In this document: piece by piece, positions 50,863-62,266 of the stretch
Position numbering within the stretch: position 1 is the stretch's first letter
How the letters are laid out: every line of letters starts with the position of its first letter
NCBI GenBank assembly: GCA_905250125.1
Contig: CAJNOL010000158.1
Coordinates: 1-64,000 of the forward strand
Source: Rotaria sordida
Taxonomy: Eukaryota; Rotifera; Eurotatoria; Philodinida; Philodinidae
Direction of reading: 5' to 3'
DNA length: 64,000 bases
Made by a program: the position numbers and the translations under genes
The notes under the pieces: generated by a model
The model's database searches: none
Told to the model about the DNA's origin: nothing
The model's input: the letters and a program-made list of their open reading frames with translations, nothing else

Positions 50863-53800
50863 ATGGATCTTGCATCATTAAAAGCCGAAATTGAACGTAA
50901 ACGTAAAAATGTTGAATCTATGAATATTTTATTACCTGATAAAAAATGTTTTCGTCGTGGTGATCTTGAAGCTAAACATGAAGAAGAATATTGGAAAAAA
51001 TATTATTCAAAATCTAATGATAATTCAAATAAAGCATCATCTTCAATCGAAGATACAAATGAAAAAACAACAATATCAAATGAAAAATTTCAATTACCAT
51101 CAAGAACAGATGTTATTAAAAAATTACGTGAACGTAATCAACCCATACGTCTTTTTGGAGAACCAGATCTTGATTCATATCGAAGATTAAGATTATTAGA
51201 AACAACTGAACCTGAACTTAAAGGACAACGAAATGATTTTAAAGCTGGTTAGTTTATATAATTCATATTTATACTTTAAAAATATTATTGTTTTTTTTCC
51301 CAATAGCTATGGATAAAATTGATCGCGAATATTTAGCTGTTATACTTCATGCAGATAATCCATCATCATTAAACACAAATTCTGATGAAAAAGATGAAGA
51401 ACAAGATATTGGACCACCAATTCCAAATCAAACAGAAGAAGTTAAAGAAGAAAGTGGATATGATCTACCGGATATAATTGAACAAATAAAAACAACACGT
51501 AAAGGTAATCGTGCATATGATTGTCAAGTTGTATTAAATTATTTTAAATTTATACTTAAAAAATGGTCACAAGAATTAAATGTACGTGAATTAGATGAAA
51601 AAAAATCTGTACAAGGTAAAATTGAAACAGCATTACATTCACAAACATGTGGTTATATGAAGCCATTATTTCGTAAATTAAAATCTAATACATTACAAGA
51701 TGATATACTTGAATCATTAATTAATGTTGTTAATTGTGTTTTAAAAAAAAATTATATTCGAGCAAATGAATTTTTTCTTGAGATGGCTATTGGAAATGCA
51801 CCATGGTAAGACATTTTAAATGAATACATTTGTTTTTTGCTCTTTACAATAATAGTAAACAGTAAAATCTCATTCATTGAATACTCTAGCCGGGAGTGTC
51901 TCGAGATTATTATAATTGAGGGCAGATTGATGAGGAAAAAAACGAAATCGTTTAGTTTCGCTGGGAAGTCACGTCTTCTCCTGCTCGGATTGACGGCGAA
52001 ACATCAGGGAGTGCAGTCTCGAAGTCTCATGAACAGGACTCTCGATAGTTTTTAAAAGTGACACAGGGAAAGAAATTGACAGATAGTCGAAAGCAGTCCG
52101 TCTGGCAGAAAGGGATTGAACAAAGCTGCTTTCTCAAGTTTCACAGACAGTTTTTTGAGAAGTTCAAAATTTTCGCAGACATGGTGTAAAAAGTGAGAGT
52201 GAAGGCTAGCCAACATCGGACACTATGCCTCTGAAGTCTACTATTTTCTCCTTACTGGAACACTCCTGACTCTAGCATGTTATGCGAGAGACAATAACAA
52301 CAACAAAACTTTCTTAAAGAATTATCTCATTGAATTGCTTCTATCAATTTCTAGTTATACGAATATCAGAGTTCAATTAATTTATAAATTCGTTCAAACT
52401 TATCGTTATTAAAGAGTTTGATCTGAGTAAGGGTGATTGTTAAACGTTGAAACAAAAAATAACTTACGTCAAAATCTAAATGTTGACATTTGTAAAAATA
52501 TTTCAAAACATAAAGCTTAATAGAGAAAAAATAATAAAAGAAAGATGAATATAAATACAAAGCGATATCATAGATTGAAATAAAATTCGATTGTAAAACG
52601 AAAAATAAAATTAAGATTTTAAATTCTAAATAGAGTGGAGGACAAACGTTTAGCATACTTTTTAGTGTTTTAATTTCTCGTGAAGAACAATTTGTTGAGA
52701 ATATCTAAATAATGATTTTGATAGATCTCAAAGCGAACTACAAGACTAAGATGTGGAAATTTTTCTGAGCACGAATCTTTTAGATTTTATTAAATAGAAA
52801 TATTTTCTCAAGCGGAAAAAGTTTAGAATATTTTTAATATTTAGTTGATTCTTTTTTGATTATTTTACAATAGTTGAAAATTGTTTTTGTATATCATTTG
52901 GTGCAGAATTTTATGTGCTATATTTCGACAAAAAAGTACTTGTTCTTATATTGTAACATTAATTAATAATTATTTAATTAGTAGTTCTGAATAACGAGTG
53001 GTTATTTAATAATTAATTAATTAGTATTTATGAATAATTAGTAGTTAATTAATGAAATATTGATTTATTTCCAGCTTCTGTGTATATCATATGAAAGAAC
53101 AATAAAAATTAAACAAAATTATATTAACATTATTTCGAAATGGATCATCTTTGATGAAATTTTCTCAGAGCATATATACTTTTTAATTAGACATAGTGTT
53201 CATTAATTTTAATTAATTCAGCTATTAAATGAAACTTTACAACGCGTTCCAATTATGCAATGCAAAAATAACAGAAAAATAGCTAGAAATTATGAGTGAA
53301 ATCACTTTTTTAAAGTAAAGACGACGAAGAGTTTGAATAGTAGGCTGTGGTGGGAGTGACTACGTCTCATTTGAAAGAGCAAATGCGACCCTTCAAATTC
53401 TATTAGTTTTTCCTAATTTAAAGTTTCCTTTGACAGTTGAATTAATTAAAATTAATGAACACTATATCTAATTAAAAAGTATATATGCTCTGAGAAAATT
53501 TCATCAAAGATGATCCATTTCAAAATAATCTTAATATAATATTGTTTAATTTTTATTGCTCTTTCATATGACATACACAAAAGTTGCAAATAAATCAACA
53601 TTTCATTAATTAACCACTAATTATTCATAACTACTAATTAATTAATGTTATAATATAAGTAGAAGTACTTTTTATCGAAATGTTGTCCATAAAATTCTGC
53701 ATCGAATGGTATAAATAAACAATTTTCAACTATCGTAAAAGAATCAGAAAAGAATCAGCTAAATACTAAAAAGTATGTTAAACTTTTTTTCCTCCACTTT

Positions 53801-55558
53801 AGATCGCAATAATTATTCTGATTTTCACAATATTTTTGAATACATACTTTCAATGAACAAAAATAAAATTCACCTATTGGAACTCTAACTATACATCGAT
53901 TCAAGCAAACCAAGATAAACAAGTTTCTATTTTTTTCCCATATAAATTGAGAAAAGAATTGAAAATTTTGTATAAGAAATATTATTTTATTGAATACATT
54001 TGAATAGAGAATGATTCTGAATGATTATTATAATATTAGTAAATTGTCTCTTCCAGAAGAGTATTTCAAAGCTTTGAGTGAGTGCAGACCATTTTTTGAA
54101 GAGGCGATTAAATATTGGTTTAGCCAAAAGAAAACGACATAATTATCTTCTTTCATTTACGAAATAAAACCATAGATTAATCTATTACAATTGTCTATCG
54201 TATCTATTTCTTTATTGATCTGATTTGTTTATATAATGATCTATTAGAGAAAACTACTATGATAGTAAGAGAGCATTAATTGACAGGTGAGAAGAAGAAT
54301 GAAAAATAAATATACATCTTAAAGCTTTTTTTGTCGTTTTTTATTTTGAGTGAAAATTGCTTCAAAAATTTTTTTTTTGTTTGTCTAAATTAATGCCATT
54401 CTATGTGATGCAATAATCATGAACTTCAAGGAGAAGGACAACCTTGAGTTTAGTAAATATGTTCTTCATTCTGAATAAAAGACTGATTATTAATGGAATA
54501 TATTTTTTTTTTTCGTCGTAGAAAAACACAGAAAGATGACTATCTTCGTTGTATTCATCATTCATGTTTCAATAGACTTTAGCTTTTTTTTTGTTTTAAT
54601 GACAAATCCAAATAACACTAGAAAATCTTTCTAAGATAGAAATCAGTCTTTAAATCAAATCGGGAAATAAAATCTTCTATATGTGTCTTACTCATGTAGT
54701 TCAAATCGGACAAAAACCGTTGGTAGACTGTTCGATATACCTATAGTTGTTATCTAATCAGCAATCAACAGTCGGTATACCATGAGTAGTGTGAACTAAC
54801 GTGTAGTATGAAATAGTAACTTATCTTTCAGATTATTATCTAACTAATTTCTTTTTTCTATCGATATTTACGTAAAATAAAAGTACGATTTCTTGTGAAT
54901 TAGGTTTATAATCTTTCATCTCTAATGAAATATTTGATTATTGATGTCTTATAATATCAAATAAGACTAGTTATTACTTTCATATTTGACGAAGTTATAT
55001 TGTCGCTGTTAGAAATATGATACTTCTTGATATGATTAATGTATTCATTTGACACGTCTGTCGTAGACATATATAGTCAATGGGTCGTAAAAAAATGCTT
55101 ATTATAGTTGTCAATCTTTGCTAGATTTTCAAAGAGTAAGACATTCTTATCGATCAGTTATCAAAATATGATGTAAAGGTATAGACATCACACGTAAACA
55201 GAGTCGATAATAAAAAAAATGACCTCGATATATGATATATGAGAAAGATAGGAAGAAAAAAATACCTAAGGTCTATTATTATATTTTTTCTTTTGTGATT
55301 TGTAAAAAATGATTTTAATTTATTTTTAGGCCTCTTGGTGCTACTATGGTTGGCATCCATCCTCGTCCAGGTCGTGAAAAAATTGCTTCAAAACATGTTG
55401 CACATGTACTTAATGATGAAACACAACGTAAATATATTCAAGCAGTTAAACGTCTTGTTAGTCGAGCACAAAAACTCTATCCAAATGAACCATCACGTTG
55501 TGTTGATTATGGACAACGTAATGATAACGTAACTATTATTCCAATTGGGCATCATTAA
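50863..55558 (+). CDS. PRPF18: Pre-mRNA splicing factor 18 (PRPF18)
   Basis: Exons 50863-51247, 51307-51805 and 55330-55558 join in phase 1 and 2 to 370 residues. The N-terminus [20 protein letters not shown] and the SFM-type motif [16 protein letters not shown] (about 86-105) lead to the helical Prp18 domain: [25 protein letters not shown], then the highly conserved loop [18 protein letters not shown] and [23 protein letters not shown]18 acts in the second catalytic step of splicing with SLU7. The conserved GNAPWP loop is split by the very long second intron (51806-55329, 3524 bp), many times longer than typical introns here; it contains a foldback element and further repeat-like sequence. 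AATAAA signals lie at 55714 and 55733. Confidence 0.96.
51888..52275. mobile_element. Possible small DNA element in PRPF18 intron 2
   Basis: A block of clearly higher GC than its surroundings begins near TAGCCGGGAGTGTCTCGAG and ends near GGAACACTCCTGACTCTAG. Read in reverse, the end gives CTAGAGTCAGGAGTGTTCC, so the ends are imperfect inverted repeats. No protein was recognised. Boundaries and class are uncertain. Confidence 0.4.
52631..53801. mobile_element. 1.17-kb foldback DNA element with AGTGGAGGACAAAC-type ends
   Basis: The left end TAGAGTGGAGGACAAACG continues TTTAGCATACTTTTTAG; the right end read in reverse is TAAAGTGGAGGAAAAAAAG then TTTAACATACTTTTTAG. The arms extend hundreds of bases inward: AATTAATGAACACTATATCTAATTA on the right pairs with its complement on the left. 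Between them lies a loop of roughly 150-200 bp near 53250-53430. TA at both edges fits a mariner/Tc1-type target site. No transposase is present. It accounts for a third of the PRPF18 intron. Confidence 0.82.
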
Positions 55559-55979
55559 AAAATAGAATATACATAATTTTATTTTCTCACTATTACCTCT
55601 TTTTTTTTGCCTATCGGAAATGTGCGCTGATGTGTAACATGATAGTGTTATATGTATGTGTGTTAACATGTAAATTTTTTTTTTTGCGGTCTATCTTTAT
55701 GTTTGTTTTTCAAAATAAAAGACGTTATACAGAATAAAGTAATAAAAAGAAAAGATAGTAAAAAATCAAGTATAATTTATTCATAGGAGAAGAAAAAAAG
55801 AAAGAACTTTCATATATATTGTCTGATTGTTACTATTGCATAATACAAGTCCTTTTCATAAAAAAAAGAAAAGTACCTAGAATTGCATAGAAATAAATCA
55901 GATATATATATATGGTATTGAGTTCTCTCTTTCTTTTTCAATGAATTTTTGACGGCATTAGTGTTGAAAGGATGAATGT
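55559..55979. other. Convergent 3' region PRPF18 / repeat-protein gene
   Basis: This region holds two AATAAA signals for PRPF18 (55714-55719 and 55733-55738) and the 3'UTR of the minus-strand gene ending at 55980. No other feature is seen. Confidence 0.6.
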
Positions 55980-57108
55980 TCAAATATAAAAACAGAAAGC
56001 AGGTTGACAACCAATTCCTGGCATAGGCTGAGACGAACTACCACTACCACCAACACTAAACATGAGAGGTGCTCGTTGTTGATAGCCACTACCAACAGAG
56101 CCAAAACCACTACCAAGAGAACCAAAAGCGCCACCAAGAGAACCAAAACCACCACCAAGAGAACCAAAACCACCACCAAGAGAACCAAAACCACTACCAA
56201 TGGTGCTATAAGGAGCAGCAGCAGCAGTAGCTGTTCCACCATATCCACCTGTATAGGTTGTAGCAGCCGGTTGTGGATAACCATGAGTAACCTGTTGAGC
56301 AGCGTTATAACCTCCTGCATTTAATAGATTATCACTGTATTGAACATTAGCACCTTGTGATTGAAAATGACCACCGTACGCACCACCTCTTGGTGGTACA
56401 CGAATCACACGTTTAAACACTTGTGGTGGTCCAGCTGGTTCAACAACATTTCGTTCTTTAACAACTGGTGGTGGTGTTGTTGGAACTTCTGTAATTTCTT
56501 CTATAATTTCACCTCCTGTACGTTGAATGTAACTATATTTAAAAGAAAAAAATATATATTTGTTTTGAACTAAGTTAGAAGAATATTTCTTAAACTTACA
56601 CTCGTTCGAGTGTATCAGGTTCAGGAGTTGGTAAACGACGCCGGACTTGACGTACTTGTCCTTGATGTTGCTCAGGTAATCGAATAACTTCTTGTCGAAA
56701 ACGGCCTTTTCTTCGTTCACCGCTAACAGTATGTCCAAATGAACCACCACTCACGATATGCGCTGCACCAGTAGTTCCTCCATGTGATGTAACTATAGGT
56801 CCTCCGTAAACTTTACCACCTTCAGCAGATTGTGTTTGATGTGTAGTTGTTACTGTTGGACCTTCAACTCGATCAGTAACTACGTTACGAGCACGGTCTG
56901 ATCTTGAACTATCTGTACTTGATGATGAAGCACTACGTTGAATACGTTTACGTTCACCATGTCCACTGCTCTCACTCTGATCCCTGTGAGAAGATAGTTG
57001 ATGTTGTAGATTGTGAGGTGATGATGCTCGTCGTATATTTGAATTTTCTGATAGTCTGGATTGATCGTCGCCTTCTGTTGATCTGAATTGTGTAGAATTG
57101 AAGTTCAT
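55980..57108 (-). CDS. Unrecognised Gly/Ser-rich protein with GFGSLG repeats
   Basis: Exons 57108-56600 and 56532-55980 join in phase 2 (GT|T) to 353 residues. I do not recognise the family. The N-terminal half is rich in Ser, Arg and His (SASSSSTDSSRSDRAR), with a conserved-looking acidic/proline junction EVIRLPEQHQGQVRQVRRRL and TPEPDTLERVYIQRTGGEII, then EEITEVPTTPPPVVKERN and FKRVIRVPPRGG. The C-terminal part is Gly/Ala-rich with about five to six copies of GFGSLGG, encoded by nearly identical 21-bp units at 56092-56200. It has no signal peptide or membrane segment. Composition suggests a structural, phase-separating or filament-associated protein, but this is inference. Coding is supported by the in-phase intron and low stop density. 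Unspliced upstream donor-like GTAAGT sites near 57489 hint at 5'UTR exons. Confidence 0.7.
56092..56200 (-). repeat. 21-bp coding tandem repeat (GFGSLGG units)
   Basis: Consecutive units of GGAACCAAAACCACCACCAAG-like sequence (plus strand) differ at only a few positions. They encode the glycine-rich repeat of the gene at 55980-57108. Such near-identity at DNA level suggests recent expansion by slippage. Confidence 0.8.
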
Positions 57109-58327
57109 CTTTTCAACAGACGAAGTTTATAGTTTCCTATACAATAAGTAACAACTTGATTTTACCAAATAGGAAAAAACCCTATAAGAAAAATTGTGGT
57201 TTCGTGAAAACGAAAAATGAAACGGGAGAGAAATGTATGAGTCTTACCTGTAATGTAAGGTAGTTTGGTTGATGAAAATGATTGATAGTTGTCAAGTGTA
57301 AAATACAAGCTATTAGGGAGGTACAGAGAAAATGATGAGCGCAAAATTGAGAAATGAAAAATAAGTCGTCGAAGGTCATCATTACTGTGTGTATGTAGAC
57401 AGAGAAAGAGAAAGGACTAGACGAAAAACTAAAATGCCAGTTTTCTTTGTGACTGTTCAAGGAGAAAAAAATAAACAAGCACAAAAATACTTACTAGTGT
57501 CTGTTTAAATGTATATGTGCGTTTTTTTTTTATTCGAGTGTGGTATATCAGTCGATCGATCTTAAATAGAAGAGAAGGGTGCGAAATATACTAAAAACTT
57601 GTGTGAATGATTTAATTATGACATACCTAAAATTGGATATGAATAGATCACGAATTTTGAAAGGAAAATGGAAATAACCATTAATGAAAAAAAAACACTT
57701 TTTGAGACTCATCCAAAATAGTTATAAACTCCTTTTTTTAAAGTTTATTCGTTTTTACCGGAAAAAAATTTTTTAAAAGTTTTTTTTTCTGAATGGAAAG
57801 ATGCTATTCTTCTCACTTCCAAAAGCAATCACTGAAATCAAAGTATAATAATCCAGTACATATGAATTATCAAATAATAATTAAAAGATAAAAATATCTT
57901 CTTCAAAAGAGACATGAATCAATATTTGGAAATAAAAAATAATAATTATAATAAAAAAACCAAATTGTTCTTCTTCTGCAAAAGAATAAAAATATGCTCA
58001 TTAACAACTGTTGCCATCTATCAATAAATGAGTAAAGGATAAAATCAAATTTTTAATTCGTTTTTTTATCTAACCATTACTTTGAATAGATTGTCCCATA
58101 AAATAAGAACATTTCGTTTTTGAAATAAAAACATAAATGTTTTGTTTTCTCTCTGTTCTAACATAGAAAATAATAAATTTAATTTCTCTAGTTTTATTGT
58201 CAATGTTATTATCAAATAAAAAAAACAATAAATGAAAATGCTTTTTTTCTCTTTGTTTTATTCTTATTAGATAATTTCAATAGTCAGTTAATCAAATATA
58301 TCTTTTAGACATAAATGATGCTTGGTA
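57109..58327. promoter_or_regulatory. Divergent upstream region, repeat-protein gene / STK11
   Basis: About 1.2 kb separate the two start codons. On the minus strand good donor sites follow plausible non-coding exons near 57245 and 57489. On the plus strand the tract TATATCTTTTAG ends at 58308, shortly before the STK11 start. No coding exon was found. Confidence 0.45.
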
Positions 58328-58335
58328 ATGGCTGA
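58315..58335 (+). promoter_or_regulatory. Short upstream ORF overlapping the STK11 start codon
   Basis: ATGATGCTTGGTAATGGCTGA encodes MMLGNG and its stop codon, in a different frame, spanning the STK11 ATG at 58328. If the leader is added or spliced at 58308, this AUG would be the first in the mRNA and would reduce initiation at STK11. Confidence 0.5.
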
Positions 58336-60651
58336 AAAAACATCAATAACAACATATCAATATCCAGCAGATTTACCAAATGTAATTATTGAATGTCCAG
58401 AAACTATTAACGAAGATGACGATGAAAATGGCGATATAAATCACTCAACATATCCTTTAGTGCAACAACAACAACAACCATCAATACTACACAATTATAA
58501 TAAAGGACATCAACATTTTTCTTCACCAATTTCATCATCAACACGTCCAGCACAATTTGATTTATTACTTGGTGAAGATGAAGATGATGGTGAACAAACA
58601 TCAGCATTATTACTTAATTTAACACCACCAACACCTGTACCTATACAACGTGTATCATCTGAAGATGAATTTAATTTTTATTTAAAACGTAAACGTGCAA
58701 AATTTATAGGACCATATTTATTTGGTGATGTTATTGGACATGGTTCATATGCTAAAGTTAAAGAATGTTTAGATCGTCGAAATTTATGTCGACGTGCAGT
58801 TAAAATCATGCAACGTCGTCGATTACGTAAAACACCATATGGTGAAAAAATGGCTGCAACAGAAATAAATATATTAAAAAAATTAAATCATCCAAATATA
58901 ATTAAATTATATGATTTTATTCGGAATGATGAAAAACAAAAATTATATTTATTTATTGATTTATGTGTTATTTCATTACAAGAAATGCTTGATTCAGATG
59001 AACGATTAAAATTAAAACTTATGGCTTTTCCAACATGGCAAGCACATGGTTATTTTGTTCAATTAATTAATGGTTTAGAATATTTACATTCGAAATTTAT
59101 TATTCATAATGATATTAAGTATGTGTATGAGAAAATTTATATTAAAAAAAGCCTTCAATTGATTTTTCTTTTTTGCTTTCTGTTCTATAGACCAGGGAAT
59201 TTATTGATTGCTGTTGATCATCAACTAAAAATAACAGATTTTGGTACAGCTGAACAACTTGATATGTAAGTAATGATTTGAAAAAAAAAACAAAACGATT
59301 GTTTTTTTTTTTTGAAAAATTCAACTTTGTTTTTTTGTTTTTCTAATGTTTAGGTTTAGTCCTGATGATACCATCAAACGAAGTCAAGGTTTGTCAGTTT
59401 TTGATAAAGAAAAGAAAAACATTCTTATCATTAATGTAGTCAGTATCATATTTCTCTTGTCCATTTTTATGGGTTTTTTTTTAATCGATGTTGTATAGTA
59501 GTTTACTAAAATAGTACAATTTTTATAGATATTCAAAAAACATATTGTGAATATTTAGTAGTTGATATTAACAAATATTTTTAGAACATATTTAGACAAA
59601 CATCTAACGATATATAGTAAGCTAAAGAAAAGGAATACTTAATGAAGATCGATTAATTATTGGGTAAAAAGAATTCCGGAATTTCTTTTTTTTTTTGAAA
59701 AAAACTATTTGGATCTATCCCATGTGACCGAACAGTTCGATGAACTCAAATTAAATAGTCAATAATTAAATCTTGAGAGAGAATTTAAAGAAAAAAAAAG
59801 TGACAGTTATTCTTAATTTAATTAAATAATAATACTAAATATTATTATCTAATCAAAATTAAATATTAAATTTCTAATTCTTATGAGTGAAGTTTTTCTA
59901 AAGAAAAAGTTGATGAATATTTTTATTATTTCTATATTCAATAAAATTAATAATATAATTTAATTTTTCTTCAAAAATAAACTATAAAATAGGTACTCCT
60001 GCATTCCAATGTCCAGAAATAGCTAATGGTGATGATGCATATAATGGTTTTTGTATTGATATATGGTCATGTGGTGTAACATTATTTAATTTAGTTACTG
60101 GACATTTACCATTTGAAGCTGATAATATTTATTTATTATATCAAAATATAGGTAAAGGTATTTATACAATACCTAATGATATTGAGCCACATTTAACATC
60201 ACTTCTAAATGGTTTATTACATATTGATAAAAGTTTACGTTTTACAATCGAACAAATAAAACAACATGATTGGTTTCGACGACGACCACCACGTACATTT
60301 GATTTTATACCCTTTCCTTCTTTAGCTTTAAATCGTTTTCAAACATTTACAATGTATGATTATTTAACTGAATTACATCAACCATCAACAGAAAATAGTG
60401 AAGAACAACAACAACAATTACCAGAAAATATAAATGTACCTGATGGTTCAATGTCAATTACACATTCTCCATATAATAATAATAATAATAATCAACAACA
60501 ACAACAAATTATTCGTGACGAACAATTACATCAAAGACGTTCTCTTCGATCTATATGGAATTGTAATTGTAGTCGAACAATTAGTAGTGATAATATTCGT
60601 CAAACAAAAACTCGAAGTAGACAACATCATCGAATATGTTCTTTGTGTTGA
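58328..60651 (+). CDS. STK11: Serine/threonine kinase STK11 (LKB1)
   Basis: Exons 58328-59118, 59191-59265, 59354-59388 (35 nt) and 59993-60651, all in phase, give 519 residues. The kinase domain (about 128-396) follows a long acidic N-terminus with poly-Gln. LKB1 landmarks: KRKRAKFIGPYLFGDVIG, CRRAVKIMQRRRLRKTP, EKQKLYLFIDLCV..LQEMLDS, QAHGYF.QLI.GLEYLHS, GTPAF.CPEIANG, IDIWSCGVTLFNLVTGHLPF and NIGKG.YTIP. Catalytic Lys (AVK), the HxD Asp and DFG are present, but the loop reads HND where vertebrate LKB1 has HKD, and the glycine loop is GHGSYA. A C-terminal tail rich in Asn and Gln ends CSLC, which resembles the CAAX-type lipid site of vertebrate LKB1 (CKQQ). LKB1 with STRAD and MO25 activates AMPK and polarity kinases. 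Confidence 0.94.
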
Positions 60652-61640
60652 TACGTGTTCGTATTTATATGATGAATAGTAGATTAGGTACAATTGTTTA
60701 TTTGCTTGTTTCATCTTGTTTTTTTTTGTTTCTGTCTCTCTCTCTCTCTCTCTCGTACATAGATTAATTGCTAATATGTACGTATTACATTCCTTTAAAA
60801 TTCAGTCTCATCACGCATGCACATTCAGAACAGTTGTTTTGTTTTGTTTTCGTTTGTTTATTTGTTTTGTTTTTTCTTGCACTTGTTGTTACAACAAATA
60901 GCAATGATAGACATAAGCGGGTATGATCTATTAAACATTGTATCTCGCTTTTATTTTCTACATGAATGTGTTTTTGTGTGCGATAACAGCAGTTGGCTGT
61001 TCATTGAAAATTTTTTTTCATTTTTGTTGATTAGATGAATTTCCCTTACATTGCTCTATTTCATTTACTTCTTTTTCTTTTCTTTTTTATACATTCGGAA
61101 TCTAGAAGTGGTCATCTCAATTAAAACAAAGAAGAAAAAAAAAAAAAAACAAATAGATTTTGTTTTTTTTTTTTGATGATTGATATATTTATTATTTTGT
61201 GAAATTTTTTATTGCATTTAATTAGAATACTATAAAAATATTAATTGATAACGAGATATTGAAAATGTTTGATCCAAAGTTTTTTTTGTTTTGTTTTTTT
61301 GTTTTATTATAAGTAAATTATCTTGTATATCTCGTATGAGAAAAGTTAACAATATGTACTATTAAGTTAAGTACATAAATCGAATAAACGGAGAGTTTAG
61401 AAACTTTGTAAGACTACTTGTTCTTTTTCTTTTTTATTTGTTTAATCTAATAATTTTCTCAAGGGCATAGAAAAAAAAATCAATATTTGTATTTGTATTA
61501 AAGATGAATTAGATTTGATCTTTAGAAAAGGTCAGATAATGATTAACTGTTCTAACAAATTCTTGTGCATTTTTTTATTTTGTCGTTCAAAAAGAATTTT
61601 TTTTTTATTGCATTAAACATAGATATAAAACAAACGATTT
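60652..61640. other. Convergent 3' region STK11 / SUKH gene
   Basis: A (CT)n tract lies at 60733-60754, with many poly-T runs, consistent with the STK11 3'UTR. Short frames lack domains. No RNA gene or repeat family is recognised. Confidence 0.5.
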
Positions 61641-62266
61641 TTATTTTTTAAGAATAAGACCACGTGCTTTATCTGGATTATCAGCATCAAGAATATATTC
61701 ACCAAGTTCAAGTCTCTCAGCAAATGTTGATAAATAATTTGCAAAACCTAAAAAACAAAGTCTTGTCGAAAAGATTTCTCGAATTTAAAATTTAAAGAAA
61801 AAAAAAATATATATATATATTTACTTCCATATTTTACATCACGAGCTGGTTGTTCATGATTCCATTCAATAACTGGTGTTTCTTCTTGACCATTATCATC
61901 ACTTGTTTCAACATAACGTAAATCATTCATTGATATTGTTGATATTAATAATGGTATCATAAATGATGGTTTAAAATCTATAAAATGATGTTTTTGAACA
62001 TTATTTTTTTGTTCATCATTCCATTGAATTATTTCATTTAATGGTAACCAACGCCAACCACCAAATAAACCTTTTGATTCAGGTGATTCACCATCATGAA
62101 AAGTATAAGCTTCACGTACAGAGGGAGGAAGTTTTGCATCTAACATTTTTTCAACTTTATCAAGTTCATCAATTGATGATATAGGTTTATTTAATTGTCC
62201 AAGAATATTAGGTGCATTTTTAGATAACCAAGACTCGATACGTACAAAAGATCCTGAAACACTCAT
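61641..62266 (-). CDS. SUKH superfamily (SMI1/KNR4-like) protein
   Basis: Exons 62266-61825 and 61747-61641 join in phase 1 to 182 residues. The SMI1/KNR4 fold is suggested by an N-terminal helix, then VEKMLDAKLPPSVREAYTFH, DGESPESKGLFGGWRWLPLN (residues about 36-77), the core pattern LP.SVR..Y..HDGE followed by GLFGG...L.L.EI..W, a later PVIEWNHE, and a final helix FANYLSTFAERLELGEYILD. In fungi Knr4 links cell-wall synthesis to signalling; in bacteria SUKH proteins are toxin immunity factors. In animals the role is not established. It has an ordinary intron and the base composition of its neighbours, so it is resident whatever its origin. The ATG directly follows a strong TTTTTTTTTAG tract, as in a trans-spliced leader. 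Confidence 0.85.

Noticed and set aside
56092-56200. Regular 21-bp units as a possible CRISPR-like array
   Set aside because: They are contiguous tandem copies within a coding exon without spacers, in a eukaryotic gene.
56004-56324. Thr/Lys-rich plus-strand open frame
   Set aside because: It is the complement of the glycine-repeat exon of the minus-strand gene at 55980-57108; its periodicity is a by-product of the 21-bp repeat.
57182-57484. 100-codon minus-strand frame upstream of the repeat-protein gene
   Set aside because: Phe/Ser-rich, no domain, interrupted by good splice donors; more likely leader or promoter DNA.
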